Notes under the pieces: model-generated
The model's input: the letters and a program-made list of their open reading frames with translations, nothing else
The model's database searches: none
What the model was told of the DNA's origin: nothing
Translations under genes and position numbers: made by a program
Assembly (NCBI RefSeq): GCF_031199965.1
Contig: NZ_CP133605.1
Coordinates: forward strand, 1,582,501 to 1,646,500
Source of the DNA: Paenibacillus sp. D2_2
Lineage (GTDB): Bacteria > Bacillota > Bacilli > Paenibacillales > Paenibacillaceae
Length of the DNA: 64,000 nt
Reading direction: 5' to 3'
Shown here: in pieces, positions 1 through 9,016 of the stretch
Layout: each line of letters starts with the position of its first letter
Numbering within the stretch: the first letter of the stretch is position 1

Positions 1-197
1 CTCATTCTTTCTGTTCCTCCCCAAATATATATTTATATTTCTATGATCATATAATATCCCATTTACACAATCTTTGATATCTGTTTCATGCTAGTTCAGA
101 TGTTATTTTGAAATCTGGGGTCAAATAACGCAGGATATTATTCAAATAAGTCAAATTTGTGACAAAACACGATAAAATGTATTTTACCCGGGTGATA
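1..197. other. AT-rich intergenic region, no gene seen
   Basis: This stretch is AT-rich and I see no supported gene in it. An open frame that begins at 159 only runs into the DUF2239 gene and lacks a ribosome binding site. The first palindrome ACCCGGGT lies at 186-193. Confidence 0.5.
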
Positions 198-226
198 TTG
201 AATTTCTATTTTTACCCGGGTATAAT
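186..226 (+). promoter_or_regulatory. Promoter of the DUF2239-hydrolase pair with two ACCCGGGT palindromes
   Basis: A sigma-A-like promoter reads TTGAAT at 198-203, a 17-base spacer, and TATAAT at 221-226. The 8-bp palindrome ACCCGGGT occurs at 186-193, just upstream of the -35, and again at 214-221, abutting the -10. The centres are 28 bp apart. Two identical palindromes bracketing a promoter suggest binding of a dimeric repressor. The regulator is not identifiable here. Confidence 0.55.
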
Positions 227-263
227 TAGTGGGGCATTCAGAGGAGGAGGTATAGCTTTAGAA

Positions 264-868
264 ATGACCGAAACGCACATTTACTGCACGGCATTTTTGG
301 GTGTGGGAGTTATTGCCAGTGGTTCGTTACAGCACGTTGTTTCTACAGTGAAGGATGCTCTGGATGACAGAGACCTCACACAGTTGCTTATATTTGACGA
401 TACCACGGGAAACAAATAGATGTTGATCTTCGTGGCAAGACAGATAACGTGCTCCAACGATTAGGAGAACAGTTTAGTGACTTGTCCGGTACGGAAGTGA
501 ATCACCTGCCTACACGGGGTGTTGGTCGACCCAAGCTGGGGGTTGTATCCGGTGAGGTTACGTTATTGCCCCGGCATTGGGAGTGGCTCAAGAGTCAACC
601 TGGAGGGGCGTCAGTAACTTTACGAAAACTCGTTGATGAGGCTCGCCGTGCTGGAGGAGAACAGAACAAGATACGAGAGTCACAAGAAGCAACACATCAC
701 TTTATGACAGCTATGGCCGGGAACTCCCATCAATACGAAGAAGCACTGCGGGCACTGTATGCTGGTGATTTGGATCGATTTGACCACTTCATCGATGACT
801 GGGCACCTGATATCAGAAACCATATCAAAAGATTAGCAGCTAATGCATTCCCTGAAGGGAACTTATGA
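264..868 (+). CDS. DUF2239 family protein, frameshifted as read
   Basis: The ATG at 264 follows a GAGGAGGAGG ribosome binding site, so it is preferred over the open start at 159. The first part (MTETHIYCTAFLG to LLIFDDTTG) and the second part (QIDVDLRG, GRPKLGVV, EVTLLPRHWEWL, GGASVTLRKLVDEARR) are consecutive segments of one DUF2239 protein. The frame is lost by one base at about 407-417, giving a stop at 417-419. Adding one base makes the gene 606 nt, or 201 residues. The function of the family is unknown; the middle holds a basic, probably helical segment. It sits 9 bp before an alpha/beta hydrolase gene and is probably cotranscribed with it. The break may be a sequencing error, since the whole remaining sequence is well conserved. 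Confidence 0.75.
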
Positions 869-877
869 AAGGGGAAC

Positions 878-1774
878 ATGATCATGAACATTCTGAAAGT
901 TAATGGCGTTGAATTGGCCTATGATAGTTTCGGTAACGAAAATGACGAGGCTATTATCCTAATCGCCGGGCTTGGAACCCAGATGATCCGATGGACGGTT
1001 CCGTTTTGTCGGATATTAGCAGATCGGGGCTTTCGCGTGATCCGCTTTGACAATCGCGACGCAGGTTGCTCGGCACACTTTAGCCAGTATCAGGCGCTGG
1101 ATTTTGATGCACTGGCAACTGCGCTTATGTCGGGACAGCGACCAGACATCCCATACACTCTCGATGACATGTCCAAAGACGCTATCGGACTGCTCGATGC
1201 TCTTTCAATTGACCAAGCACATTTCGTTGGCAGGTCGATGGGCGGAATGATCGCCCAGATTGCAGCCAGTGATTACCCTGAACGGGTTTTATCACTCACC
1301 TCCATTATGTCCAGTTCCGGTAATCCCGCCCTTCCGCAAACTTCCCCGGATGTCATGGCGATGATGACTAAACCGGCACCGAACCCACTCGAGGATGAAG
1401 CAGGATTTTTGGCGGACAGTCTCTCCTTTGCCAAACGCATCGCCGGCATCGGCTATCCGTTTGAAGAGGACGCTTATCGTGCGCTCATTCTGGAGGAAGT
1501 CCAGCGAGCCTACGATCCAGGCAGTGTCGGACGACAAATCGCTGCGATCGCTGTCTCCGGTGACCGTCGTCCTCGGCTGGCAACCATAAAAGTACCAGCA
1601 CTTGTCATTCATGGGGTGGACGATCCTATGTTTGTCCCGGCGTGTGGCGAGGACACGGCTTCTGCCATCCCGGGCGCCGAGCTAATGTTGGTTGACGGCA
1701 TGGGACACGACTTACCGCACCAATTGTACAAAGTAACCGCTGATGGCATAGAGCGAACGGCTCGTCGCAATTGA
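878..1774 (+). CDS. Alpha/beta hydrolase
   Basis: This 298-residue protein is a single alpha/beta-hydrolase fold enzyme of the esterase/RdmC-like group. The oxyanion region is IAGLGTQ (about residues 29-35), the nucleophile elbow is GRSMGG with Ser at about 120, an acidic residue lies in VIHGVDDP (about 245), and the catalytic His is in GMGHDLP (about 277). There is no signal peptide, so it is probably cytoplasmic. GAAAGGGGAAC precedes ATG 878; an in-frame ATG at 884 is an alternative start. It follows the DUF2239 gene by 9 bp and probably shares its promoter. The substrate cannot be deduced. Confidence 0.85.
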   Translation: MIMNILKVNGVELAYDSFGNENDEAIILIAGLGTQMIRWTVPFCRILADRGFRVIRFDNRDAGCSAHFSQYQALDFDALATALMSGQRPDIPYTLDDMSKDAIGLLDALSIDQAHFVGRSMGGMIAQIAASDYPERVLSLTSIMSSSGNPALPQTSPDVMAMMTKPAPNPLEDEAGFLADSLSFAKRIAGIGYPFEEDAYRALILEEVQRAYDPGSVGRQIAAIAVSGDRRPRLATIKVPALVIHGVDDPMFVPACGEDTASAIPGAELMLVDGMGHDLPHQLYKVTADGIERTARRN

Positions 1775-1803
1775 CATTACTTAATAATCTAAAAGAGAAT
1801 TCC

Positions 1804-1836
1804 CGCTTGCCTTTGATTGGTGGGTGGGCTTTTTTA
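1804..1836 (+). terminator. Weak rho-independent terminator
   Basis: GCTTGCC (1805-1811) can pair with GGTGGGC (1823-1829) using several G-U pairs, followed by six T. It lies 30 bp after the hydrolase stop codon. Confidence 0.45.
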
Positions 1837-2001
1837 ATGGAACAGGACATCCCTAAGTTCAGAAATGGTCTAATCTCTTATCCCATGCGGGTTTAACTCG
1901 GTTCCTCTACACTATTGTAGAAATGCCTTTTTATTACGGCTATATTTCAGTATAATTAAATTAGCCCCGTCTGCATTTTTCTAGAGAGGATTAATCACAT
2001 A

Positions 2002-3707
2002 ATGAATGAAGTTGTCCCAAAACCGGTGAAGAATTACCGGCGTTTAAGCCTTCCCAACCGCCTGTACGTATATATTCGCTTGGCGGGCTCGGGGAAATCG
2101 GAAAGAACATGTACGGTATAGAATTTAGAAATGAGATTATTATTATCGACGCTGGGCTGAAATTCCCCGATTCCAAGCTGTCGGGAATCGATTATATTAT
2201 TCCAGATGTCAGTTATTTAATTAAAAATCAGCATAAAATCAAGGGTTTGTTCCTGACGCATGGACATGAAGATCATATTGGGGCTCTACCATTTGTGCTC
2301 CGCCAGTTAAAGGTTCCTGTGTATGGTGGACCATTAACGATCGGACTAGTGCGAGCGAAGCTTGAGGAATATCGCATGCTCGAACAGACAGAGCTACATG
2401 TTTTTCAGGAAAATGACAGATTTGCCTACAAGCATCTCGCAGTTCATTTCTTCCGCACTACACACAGTATTCCGGATGCGTTCGGGATTGTAGTTGATAC
2501 GCCTTACGGAGCGGTCGTCCATACAGGCGACTTCAAATTCGATTTCACGCCGGAAGATCATCCAGCTAATATCGCCAAGATGGCTAGCGTTGGTAGTAAG
2601 GGAGTACTCGCTCTGCTTGCGGATAGCACGAATAGTGAGAAGGATGGCTTTACCCTTTCGGAGCATCGTGTTGGCAATGCGATTCTAGAGACCTTTCATG
2701 GCTGCCAAGGCCGAATTTTGTTCGCTATGTTTGCATCCAATGTGAACCGTCTACAGCAGGTTGTAGATGCAGCTATTATGAGCAACCGTAAAATCGCCGT
2801 CCTAGGGCGAAGCATGGAGCGCGTATTTGCGATCGGTCAGGATTTAGGATATATCCGTATTCCTGACGGAATGTTAATCGATATTAAGCAAATTGATAGA
2901 TATGAAGACAATCGGATATTGATCATTTGTACGGGCAGTCAAGGTGAACCGAACGCGGCACTCAGCCGGATCGCTTCTGGGGCGCACCGTTCAGTTTCCA
3001 TCTATCCGGGAGACTCGGTTGTGTTCTCATCGTCGCCGATTCCGGGCAATGGCCCGAATATCAATCGTTGTATCGATTTGCTGATGCGGGCTGGTGCTAA
3101 TGTCATTTATGGTTCCGCATTTGGTATCCATGCTTCAGGACATGGATGCCGAGAAGATTTGAAGCTGATGCTAAGATTCATTCAGCCGAAATATTTTATT
3201 CCGATTCATGGGGAATACCGGATGCTGTTAGCACATAAAAAATTAGCAATGCAAACGGGGATGAACGAAGAGCAAGTGTTCCTGATGAATCTCGGAGATA
3301 CGTTATCGGTGTACCGCAATCGCGCCAAACGCGGGCGCAACATTCCTGCGGGAGAGGTAATCGTTAGCAATGGGGAGATCAGAACATTTGAAGAAGAATT
3401 AGTAGAAGAAAGAGAAGAGCTTGCTCAAGAGGGAATTGTCATCGTCGTAATGACGGTGGATGTGGCAACAGGTCAAATTCTCGCTGGGCCAGATATTGTA
3501 ACGAGGGGCTTTGTATACATGCAGGATGCCAGACCTTTACTCAGACGGGCGGAGATGGCACTGCGGCGAAGCTTGAAGAAGCTGGGAGAACAAGGTCCAT
3601 ATGATAGTAATGCTTGGGTGAAGACGACCAATCGGGTACTACGGAGATTCTTCATGAGAGAGGTAGGACGAGCTCCGCATATTATGCCTTCAATTTTAGA
3701 GGTATAA
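2002..3707 (+). CDS. rnj: Ribonuclease J, 5' end frameshifted as read
   Basis: This is an RNase J, the Firmicute 5'-3' exonuclease/endonuclease that matures and degrades mRNA and rRNA. The metallo-beta-lactamase motif THGHEDHIG, the downstream HTGDFKFDF, the beta-CASP region (FASNVNRLQQ, CTGSQGEP) and the C-terminal HxSGHG / IPIHGEYRM motifs are all present. The frame containing them has no start codon before ATG 2109, which would cut off the conserved SLGGLGEIGKN strand. An ATG at 2002, behind AGAGAGGA, gives MNEVVPK and then loses the frame at the A-run 2019-2022. One added A joins it to GEELPAFKPSQPPVRIYSLG. Repaired length is 568 residues, normal for the family (about 555). It appears monocistronic, with a terminator at 3741. 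It may be a paralogue of a second RNase J elsewhere in the genome. Confidence 0.88.
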
Positions 3708-3740
3708 GTAAGTCTTAAACAAACAACCTTTTAAACTAAT

Positions 3741-3782
3741 AAAGCGCCAAGGGAGTGTATTTCAGTTCCCTTTTGGCGCTTT
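3741..3782 (+). terminator. Terminator hairpin after RNase J
   Basis: AAAGCGCCAAGGGA (3741-3754) is the reverse complement of the arm at about 3767-3782 (TCCCTTTTGGCGCTTT), with one bulged T. The T-tract is modest and interrupted. Confidence 0.7.
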
Positions 3783-3917
3783 AGGTGTATTTAGGTTCAT
3801 TTTTCTCGAAAAAGTTAAATATTTGCATAGTCTAATCTGCTACGGAATGAGATAATGTAGGCAAGCAATTGTCTAATGTAAGCTGAACTAAAGAAAAGAG
3901 CAGAGATAGGCAAGAGT

Positions 3918-4030
3918 GTGAAATGATTCTGAAGAAGCGAAGCGTTCGCCTTTGTGACCGGATTTCTTCCTATTATGAATTTATTAAATCAAGAAATCTG
4001 GGAGCAACAGCGATCGTAAGAACATTTCAC
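3918..4030 (+). repeat. Nested palindromic element upstream of kdgK
   Basis: A 113-bp element has perfect 8-bp inverted ends, GTGAAATG (3918-3925) and CATTTCAC (4023-4030), and the pairing extends inward with one bulge (ATTCT/AGAA). A second nested arm pairs CCGGATTTCTT (about 3958-3968) with AAGAAATCTGG (about 3991-4001), and GCGAAGCGTTCGC (about 3938-3950) forms a local hairpin. The long stem suggests a folded RNA or a small dispersed palindromic repeat. It lies 88 bp upstream of the kdgK start. The rest of the 3783-4118 gap shows no gene. A 14-codon ATG frame at 3975-4019 lacks a ribosome binding site and is not called. Confidence 0.5.
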
Positions 4031-4118
4031 ATGGCTGCCCTGATTGGTATAATCAATAGTTCAACTTATATAGCATTAGCAGCGTAATATGACAGATCGA
4101 AAGAGATGGTGAAGACGA

Positions 4119-5081
4119 ATGCATAACCGCAATTCACATCCGGAAGTGATCACCTTTGGAGAGAGCATGGCTCTGTTGATCGCTGAAGGAGGCAAAGGTC
4201 TTGAATACACTTCTAATCTAACGCCTTCATTTGGTGGAGCCGAGACGAATGTAGCGATTGGCTTGTCCCGGCTCGGACATTCCGTAGGCTGGTGTGGACG
4301 GCTTGGCGATGATCCATTTGGACATCGTATCTATAAAATGGTACGTGGGGAAGGCGTTGACGTATCACGCGCCTCGTTCACAGAAGAAGCTCCGACTGGG
4401 CTGATGGTACGGGAGAATGTTGCCGGTAGAAGTTCCGTTTACTATTATCGTAAGTTATCGGCGGCCAGCAAGATGACTCCTGAGCATTTGGATGAGGAAT
4501 ATATCGCCGGGGCGAAGATTCTACATATTACCGGTATTACTCCTGCATTAAGCCCATCCTGTGCGGAGACCGCTGCAGCAGCGATGGATATTGCAAGACG
4601 CCACGGAGTTAAAGTAAGCTTCGATCCGAATTTGCGCTTGAAGCTATGGAGTGTGGAAGAGGCTAGAAAGGTCCTACTACCGCTGGCGATGAAAGCGGAT
4701 TATTTCTTGCCTGGGTTGGATGAATTAAAGCTGCTCTATGAGACTGAATCGATGGATGAGATTATCTCCAAGCTCAGTGAACTGTCCGCAGTAAGCATTA
4801 TTAAGGGCGGCGATGATGAGACCTATATTCTCGAGAACGGTAAGCTATCTGCAGTTCCATACTATAAGGTAGAGAATGTGATCGATACTGTAGGGGCGGG
4901 AGACGGCTTCTGCGCTGGATTTATGGCCGGCCTCTTGAAGGAATACAGTCTTGAGGAAGCGGTTCGTCTTGGAAATCTGATAGGTTCTCAGGTAATCCAG
5001 GCGATTGGAGATTGGGAGGGCCTGCCGAGTGCGGCGGAAATCGAGCGGCTGCTTGCCGGGAAAGCGCATGTCGAGCGTTAA
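4119..5081 (+). CDS. kdgK: 2-keto-3-deoxygluconate kinase, PfkB family
   Basis: This 320-residue PfkB-family sugar kinase phosphorylates 2-keto-3-deoxygluconate to KDPG, the substrate of the KDPG aldolase encoded at 33806. The N-terminal signature is FGESMALL...GGAETNVAIGLSRLG with GRLGDDPFG. The C-terminal PfkB signature VIDTVGAGDGFCAGF (about residues 249-263) contains the catalytic Asp and anion hole. The length is normal. ATG 4119 follows a weak purine-rich AGAGATGGTG. It stands alone with a strong terminator after it. The other genes of the pathway (kduI, kduD, eda) are 23-30 kb away, so this gene must be separately controlled. A different PfkB substrate, such as another keto-sugar, cannot be fully excluded. 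Confidence 0.83.
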   Translation: MHNRNSHPEVITFGESMALLIAEGGKGLEYTSNLTPSFGGAETNVAIGLSRLGHSVGWCGRLGDDPFGHRIYKMVRGEGVDVSRASFTEEAPTGLMVRENVAGRSSVYYYRKLSAASKMTPEHLDEEYIAGAKILHITGITPALSPSCAETAAAAMDIARRHGVKVSFDPNLRLKLWSVEEARKVLLPLAMKADYFLPGLDELKLLYETESMDEIISKLSELSAVSIIKGGDDETYILENGKLSAVPYYKVENVIDTVGAGDGFCAGFMAGLLKEYSLEEAVRLGNLIGSQVIQAIGDWEGLPSAAEIERLLAGKAHVER

Positions 5082-5127
5082 AAGGGACGATCGGAACAGT
5101 AAACGTCCATTACATGTGGCATGAAAT

Positions 5128-5180
5128 AAAAAGGAGCTATCCCAAGAGTAAATACTACTCTAGGGACAGCTCCTTTTGTT
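5128..5180 (+). terminator. Rho-independent terminator after kdgK
   Basis: AAAAGGAGCT and AGCTCCTTTT, each with an adjoining C/G run (ATCCC and GGGAC), form a long stem around AAGAGTAAATACTACTCT, followed by TTTTG. Confidence 0.8.
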
Positions 5181-5208
5181 GACCAACCTTATGCGAAGTC
5201 TAGTAATC

Positions 5209-5397
5209 TTCTAACGAAACTCCATATCGTTATTTGCTCCAAAACCGCGGCAAATAAATTCTAACGAAACACCATATCGTTATTCGGGTGAAATTGGGAC
5301 TTTGAGCTGCAATTCCACACAAATAGCGTTCCCCAGTTTCGTTACAATTTTTAGAGGTCCTTTTTAGCCTAAATAGCGATACCACGTTTCGTTAGAA
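5209..5397. repeat. Four-copy cluster of a 27-bp dispersed repeat, two copies in each orientation
   Basis: Copies at 5209-5235 and 5259-5285 read TTCTAACGAAAC, six variable bases, then a conserved half ending TCGTTATT. Copies at 5321-5347 and 5371-5397 are the same unit in reverse orientation (AAATAGCG ... GTTTCGTTA). The copies within each pair are exactly 50 bp apart. The cluster fills the gap between the kdgK terminator and the 3' end of the adenine deaminase gene. A further copy lies at 33578-33604. The orientation change rules out a CRISPR array. Confidence 0.75.
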
Positions 5398-5414
5398 GTT
5401 AGAGGTATCTGAAC

Positions 5415-7136
5415 TTAAATCTTCTCCACAATCAATGGCACTACTTTGCCGCTGTTTACGTCTATCAGGCCATAATCGGTGATCTTCAAATAAGGGCTGA
5501 CTGGTAGCGAGTGGGTTGATATGGACATGATCGGGTTGTAATGTTCATAGCCAATCGAATGCATCGCTTCACGCAGCTGTTTGACCGATTCAGCCGCTGT
5601 ATCCAGCGGATCTTCTGTCAGAATGCCGCCAACTGGCAGATGCATGTTGGCTTTGATCTCTCCATCCAGAGCGACGCAGAAGCCGCCCTGCTGCTTGATG
5701 GCAGTATTCGCAGCCAATAGCATATCCTGTACGTTATGGCCGACCACAAGTAGATTGTGATTGTCATGCGAGTAGGTTGTAGCGACGGCTCCTCTTTTGA
5801 TCGTATCGCCTGTAATGAGGCCAAAAGCTTTGCCGCCATGTTTCCCGTACCGCTCAAAGGTAGCGATCATTCCGCAGTCGCTATTTTCCCATTGGAGAAG
5901 ACCTCCTTCAGCTGTTAGTGCAACCAAGCTCTCCTTAGTGAATGTTGAGCCGTCGGCAACAGTCATCACTCGGCAGCGATATGTTCCGTCCTCCACGTCA
6001 ACGGCAGCCGCGAAGTCCGCCTCAGTAAGCTCAGGGAGCTTCACACTTTGGTAAAAGTGATCCGGGAAACGGTATGCTGGGGCTGCTTGCAAGGAGGTAA
6101 CTGATTCCGAGGCGGAATAAGCTTCCGAACCTTTCTTGTACACGGACTCGAGCGCTAGCTCGCCCAGATCGGATACAAGCTGGAAGTCAGCGATTTTACC
6201 TGGTGCGATCGCTCCCCGGTCGTGCAGCTTCATCCGGCGGGAAGGGGAGAGGGTTGCCGCATAGATTGCTTTCTCCGGTGCCATGCCCATCTGGATTGCT
6301 TTGCGTACAATCTGATTCAAATGTCCGCGGTCCCGGAAGGAGTCGGCCATGACATCATCCGTAACGAAGCAGAAATGCTCGGATACGTCATGCTGAATCA
6401 GATAATCCATTACCTCAGGAGTCATGGATTTCTCTTGGATCTCTATGAACATGCCTGCGCTGATACGTGCCTGCAATCCTTCGACGGTTTGATGCGTATG
6501 GTCGGAATCAACTCCTGCATAGATGACCTGGGCCAGATCCAGATTAAGCAGCTTCGGCACATGGCCTTCGATGACCAGATCGGGATAACGCTCCCGCATA
6601 TGCTTCAGAATTTGATTGGTCTTGCATGCCGGATCGCGGATAATGTCTACGTAGTTCATGATTTCGCCTAAACAGATCACATCGCCGGTGGCTAGCAGGG
6701 CATCCATATCTTCGATCTCAATCGAACCGCCAGTTGTCTCCAATGAAGTAGCTGGTACGGAGCTTGGAATGGCGTAGAACATATCTACGGTACAGCTCCG
6801 GCTCGCTTTGATCATCTCGAGAACCCCTTCAAGGCCAAACACATTGGCCATTTCATGAGGCTCCGGTACAATCGTGGTTACGCCATTTCGAAGCAAGCCT
6901 TGCGAGAAAGATTCGGGTGTAATCATGGTGCTCTCAATATGAAGATGGATATCTACAAAGCCGGGAAGCATGTACATTCCGCTGGCATCGACTACTTTTT
7001 CCGCTTGAAACGTATCTTCTCCGCGCGGGCCGACATATAGAAATCTTCCATCCTTAATAGCCACATTCTGCCGAGTCCATTGCTTAAAATAACTGTTATA
7101 TACATTAGGTTGTAATAATAGCAAATCTGCTTGCAT
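5415..7136 (-). CDS. ade: Adenine deaminase
   Basis: This amidohydrolase of 573 residues belongs to the AdeC type, which deaminates adenine to hypoxanthine with Fe/Mn. It contains the metal-binding HLHIEST motif after PGFVD (about residues 60-70), the GVTTIVPEPHEMANV motif, GHVP and DHTHQ, a second amidohydrolase metal motif in FVTDD, and the C-terminal NHNLLVVG region. The start at 7136 is chosen because AAAGGGGG lies 7-8 bases upstream; the in-frame ATG at 7163 overlaps the ATPase stop codon and lacks such a site. It is the last gene of the minus-strand operon carrying the ABC importer and a nucleoside hydrolase. That placement fits processing of adenine released from imported nucleosides. 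Confidence 0.9.
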   Translation of the reverse strand: MQADLLLLQPNVYNSYFKQWTRQNVAIKDGRFLYVGPRGEDTFQAEKVVDASGMYMLPGFVDIHLHIESTMITPESFSQGLLRNGVTTIVPEPHEMANVFGLEGVLEMIKASRSCTVDMFYAIPSSVPATSLETTGGSIEIEDMDALLATGDVICLGEIMNYVDIIRDPACKTNQILKHMRERYPDLVIEGHVPKLLNLDLAQVIYAGVDSDHTHQTVEGLQARISAGMFIEIQEKSMTPEVMDYLIQHDVSEHFCFVTDDVMADSFRDRGHLNQIVRKAIQMGMAPEKAIYAATLSPSRRMKLHDRGAIAPGKIADFQLVSDLGELALESVYKKGSEAYSASESVTSLQAAPAYRFPDHFYQSVKLPELTEADFAAAVDVEDGTYRCRVMTVADGSTFTKESLVALTAEGGLLQWENSDCGMIATFERYGKHGGKAFGLITGDTIKRGAVATTYSHDNHNLLVVGHNVQDMLLAANTAIKQQGGFCVALDGEIKANMHLPVGGILTEDPLDTAAESVKQLREAMHSIGYEHYNPIMSISTHSLPVSPYLKITDYGLIDVNSGKVVPLIVEKI

Positions 7137-7152
7137 GTCTGTTCCCCCTTTG

Positions 7153-8207
7153 TTAGTCGACAAGTACGAGTTTCTCCGATGGAAATAACAGACGGATCTC
7201 CTGCCCGCTCAGATAAGGCTGCTGCATTTCCTTATTTACCGTAAATTCTCCCAGTGGGGTGACCACGACATATTGATAGCTGCGGCCAAGGTATGTGCTG
7301 ACCTTAACGGTGCCGGTCAATACATTATCACCAGGCTGAATCTCCTGGAACGTTCCAGCGATGATGTCGTCCGGACGGATAGCACCTTTCATAGACTCGG
7401 GCATTCCTGGTGCTTTGGCAGCATGGAATTGGTAGTCGCCGCTGCGCAGGCTATAGAATGAACCACCGTCTTCACGCTGCTGGAAGTCGATGAAGTTGTT
7501 GAAGCCGATAAAGCGGGCTACGAACTCTGATTTTGGGTATTGGAAGATGACCGAAGGTTTATCGAGTTGTTCGATGATCCCCTTGTTCATGACAGCAACC
7601 CGATCTGAGATAGAAAAGCATTCTTCCTGGTCATGCGACACGTACACGGTGGTGATCCCAAGTTCTTGCTGAATACGACGGATTTCCACGCGCATGTTAA
7701 CTCTCAAATTGGCGTCCAGATTGGACAGAGGCTCGTCGAACAAGAGCAGGTCCGGTTCGATCACCAGCGCGCGCGCAATTGCAACACGCTGTCTTGTCCA
7801 CCCGATAGCGCTTGAGGGAAGCGTTTCTCAAATCCGCTGAGATTGACGACATCCAGCATGTTCATGACCCGTTTCTTGATCTCATCTTCCTTGACCTTAC
7901 GCTGCCGCAGGCCAAAGGCAATATTGTCGAACACGGACATATGCGGGAATAAGGCGTAGCTCTGGAACACGAAGCCGAAGTTGCGTTTATTGATAGGAAC
8001 GCGGGTATAATCTTGACCGCCAAATGAAAACTTGCCGTCTGTTGCCTCTAGAAAGCCTGCGATTAGCCGGAGTGTAGTTGTTTTCCCACAGCCGCTGGGA
8101 CCCAGCAGGGAGATCAGGTGGCCTTTCTCGATGGAAAGGTTGAGGTCTTTCAAAATATATTGCTGATCATAGGCGACCGATATGTTTTCTAGTTGCAATA
8201 AATCCAT
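7153..8207 (-). CDS. ABC transporter ATP-binding protein, PotA type, frameshifted as read
   Basis: This is the ATPase of a spermidine/putrescine-iron-type importer. The first part has Walker A (GPSGCGKTTT, about residues 36-45), the Q-loop region FQSYALFPHMSV, and the signature start LSGGQ. The second part begins in the signature's ARAL region and holds Walker B LLLFDEPLSNLD, the H-loop YVSHDQEE and a C-terminal TOBE-like domain. The frame is lost at about 7792-7796: adding one A gives LSGGQRQRVAIARAL and a 351-residue protein of normal length. Without the repair the signature helix is destroyed. It is cotranscribed with the two permeases upstream and ade 16 bp downstream. GGAGG precedes the ATG at 8207. 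Confidence 0.85.
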
Positions 8208-8223
8208 CAGTGTATGCCTCCAT

Positions 8224-9012
8224 TTATTGTTTGGTGAAGTAGGTGAGTCCGAGCAGTCTTTCGATTAAGAACATAAATCCTGCGGTAATGATCATCAGCA
8301 GTACTGAGATAGCCGCGATGGTCGGGTCAAAATAGTTCTCCACGTAAGTCAGCATTTGAATTGGTAGAGTACTAACGCCAGGACCCGTCATAAATAATGA
8401 GATATCCACGTTGTTAAACGACTCTAGGAAGGCCAGCAGTACTGAGGCGATAATGCCGGATTTGATGTTCGGCAACACGACCTTGAAGAAGGTAGACAGG
8501 CGGCTGGAGCCGAGGCTAAGTGCCGCTTCTTCGACCGCAAAATCAAAGCCGGCGAAGCTCGAACCAATCACGCGGATAATAAATGGCAGCATAATGACGG
8601 TATGTCCGATTAATAGCGCCGCATAGACCGGAATGTGGAAAGCAATAACTACATATTTCAATAAAGTAAAACCAAGTACGATCCCTGGAATCAGCAGGGG
8701 AGACAGGAACAGTGCGTTCAGTGTCTCCTTGCCCTTGAAGGATGCACGATTCAGTGCGTAAGCCGCAGGGATCCCTAGAAGAATAGCGATCAGATTGCCG
8801 AGCAGCGAGACAAGAATTGAAGTTGTGAAGGTGCTCATAAACATATCGACTTCAAAAATATTTTTATACCAGCGTAGCGAGAATCCGGTTGGTGGGAATT
8901 TCAGTACGGTTCCAGGCTCAAAGGAGGTCACTGCGATAATCAATAGCGGCCCGAGCAGAAACAAATATACGATAAAGGTAAACAGGGCAAGCCCAGGATT
9001 TTTGTTCTTCAT
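8224..9012 (-). CDS. ABC transporter permease, PotC type
   Basis: This 262-residue inner-membrane permease has about six transmembrane helices. The first is the N-terminal LALFTFIVYLFLLGPLLIIAV. A coupling helix with the EAA motif EEAALSLGSSRLSTFFKVVLP lies at about residues 160-180, where the ATPase docks. AAGGAG lies 7 bases before the ATG. It pairs with the permease encoded 4 bp upstream (PotB type), and the two form the channel of the importer. The family moves polyamines, iron or other small polar solutes; the gene neighbourhood suggests a purine-related substrate here. Confidence 0.9.
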   Translation of the reverse strand: MKNKNPGLALFTFIVYLFLLGPLLIIAVTSFEPGTVLKFPPTGFSLRWYKNIFEVDMFMSTFTTSILVSLLGNLIAILLGIPAAYALNRASFKGKETLNALFLSPLLIPGIVLGFTLLKYVVIAFHIPVYAALLIGHTVIMLPFIIRVIGSSFAGFDFAVEEAALSLGSSRLSTFFKVVLPNIKSGIIASVLLAFLESFNNVDISLFMTGPGVSTLPIQMLTYVENYFDPTIAAISVLLMIITAGFMFLIERLLGLTYFTKQ

Positions 9013-9016
9013 GGTG

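Noticed and set aside
2002..2108. RNase J starting at ATG 2109
   Set aside because: That start would remove the first beta strand and the conserved LGGLGEIGKN. The upstream ATG with a one-base repair gives the normal N-terminus.
3975..4019. 14-codon frame (MNLLNQEIWEQQRS) in the palindrome upstream of kdgK
   Set aside because: There is no ribosome binding site, and the sequence is better explained by the nested inverted repeats.
5209..5397. CRISPR-like array
   Set aside because: The four repeat copies are degenerate and half are inverted, there are no cas genes, and spacing does not extend beyond two pairs.
6222..6671. 149-codon plus-strand frame inside the adenine deaminase gene
   Set aside because: It is opposite to well-conserved amidohydrolase sequence and shows no recognisable domain.
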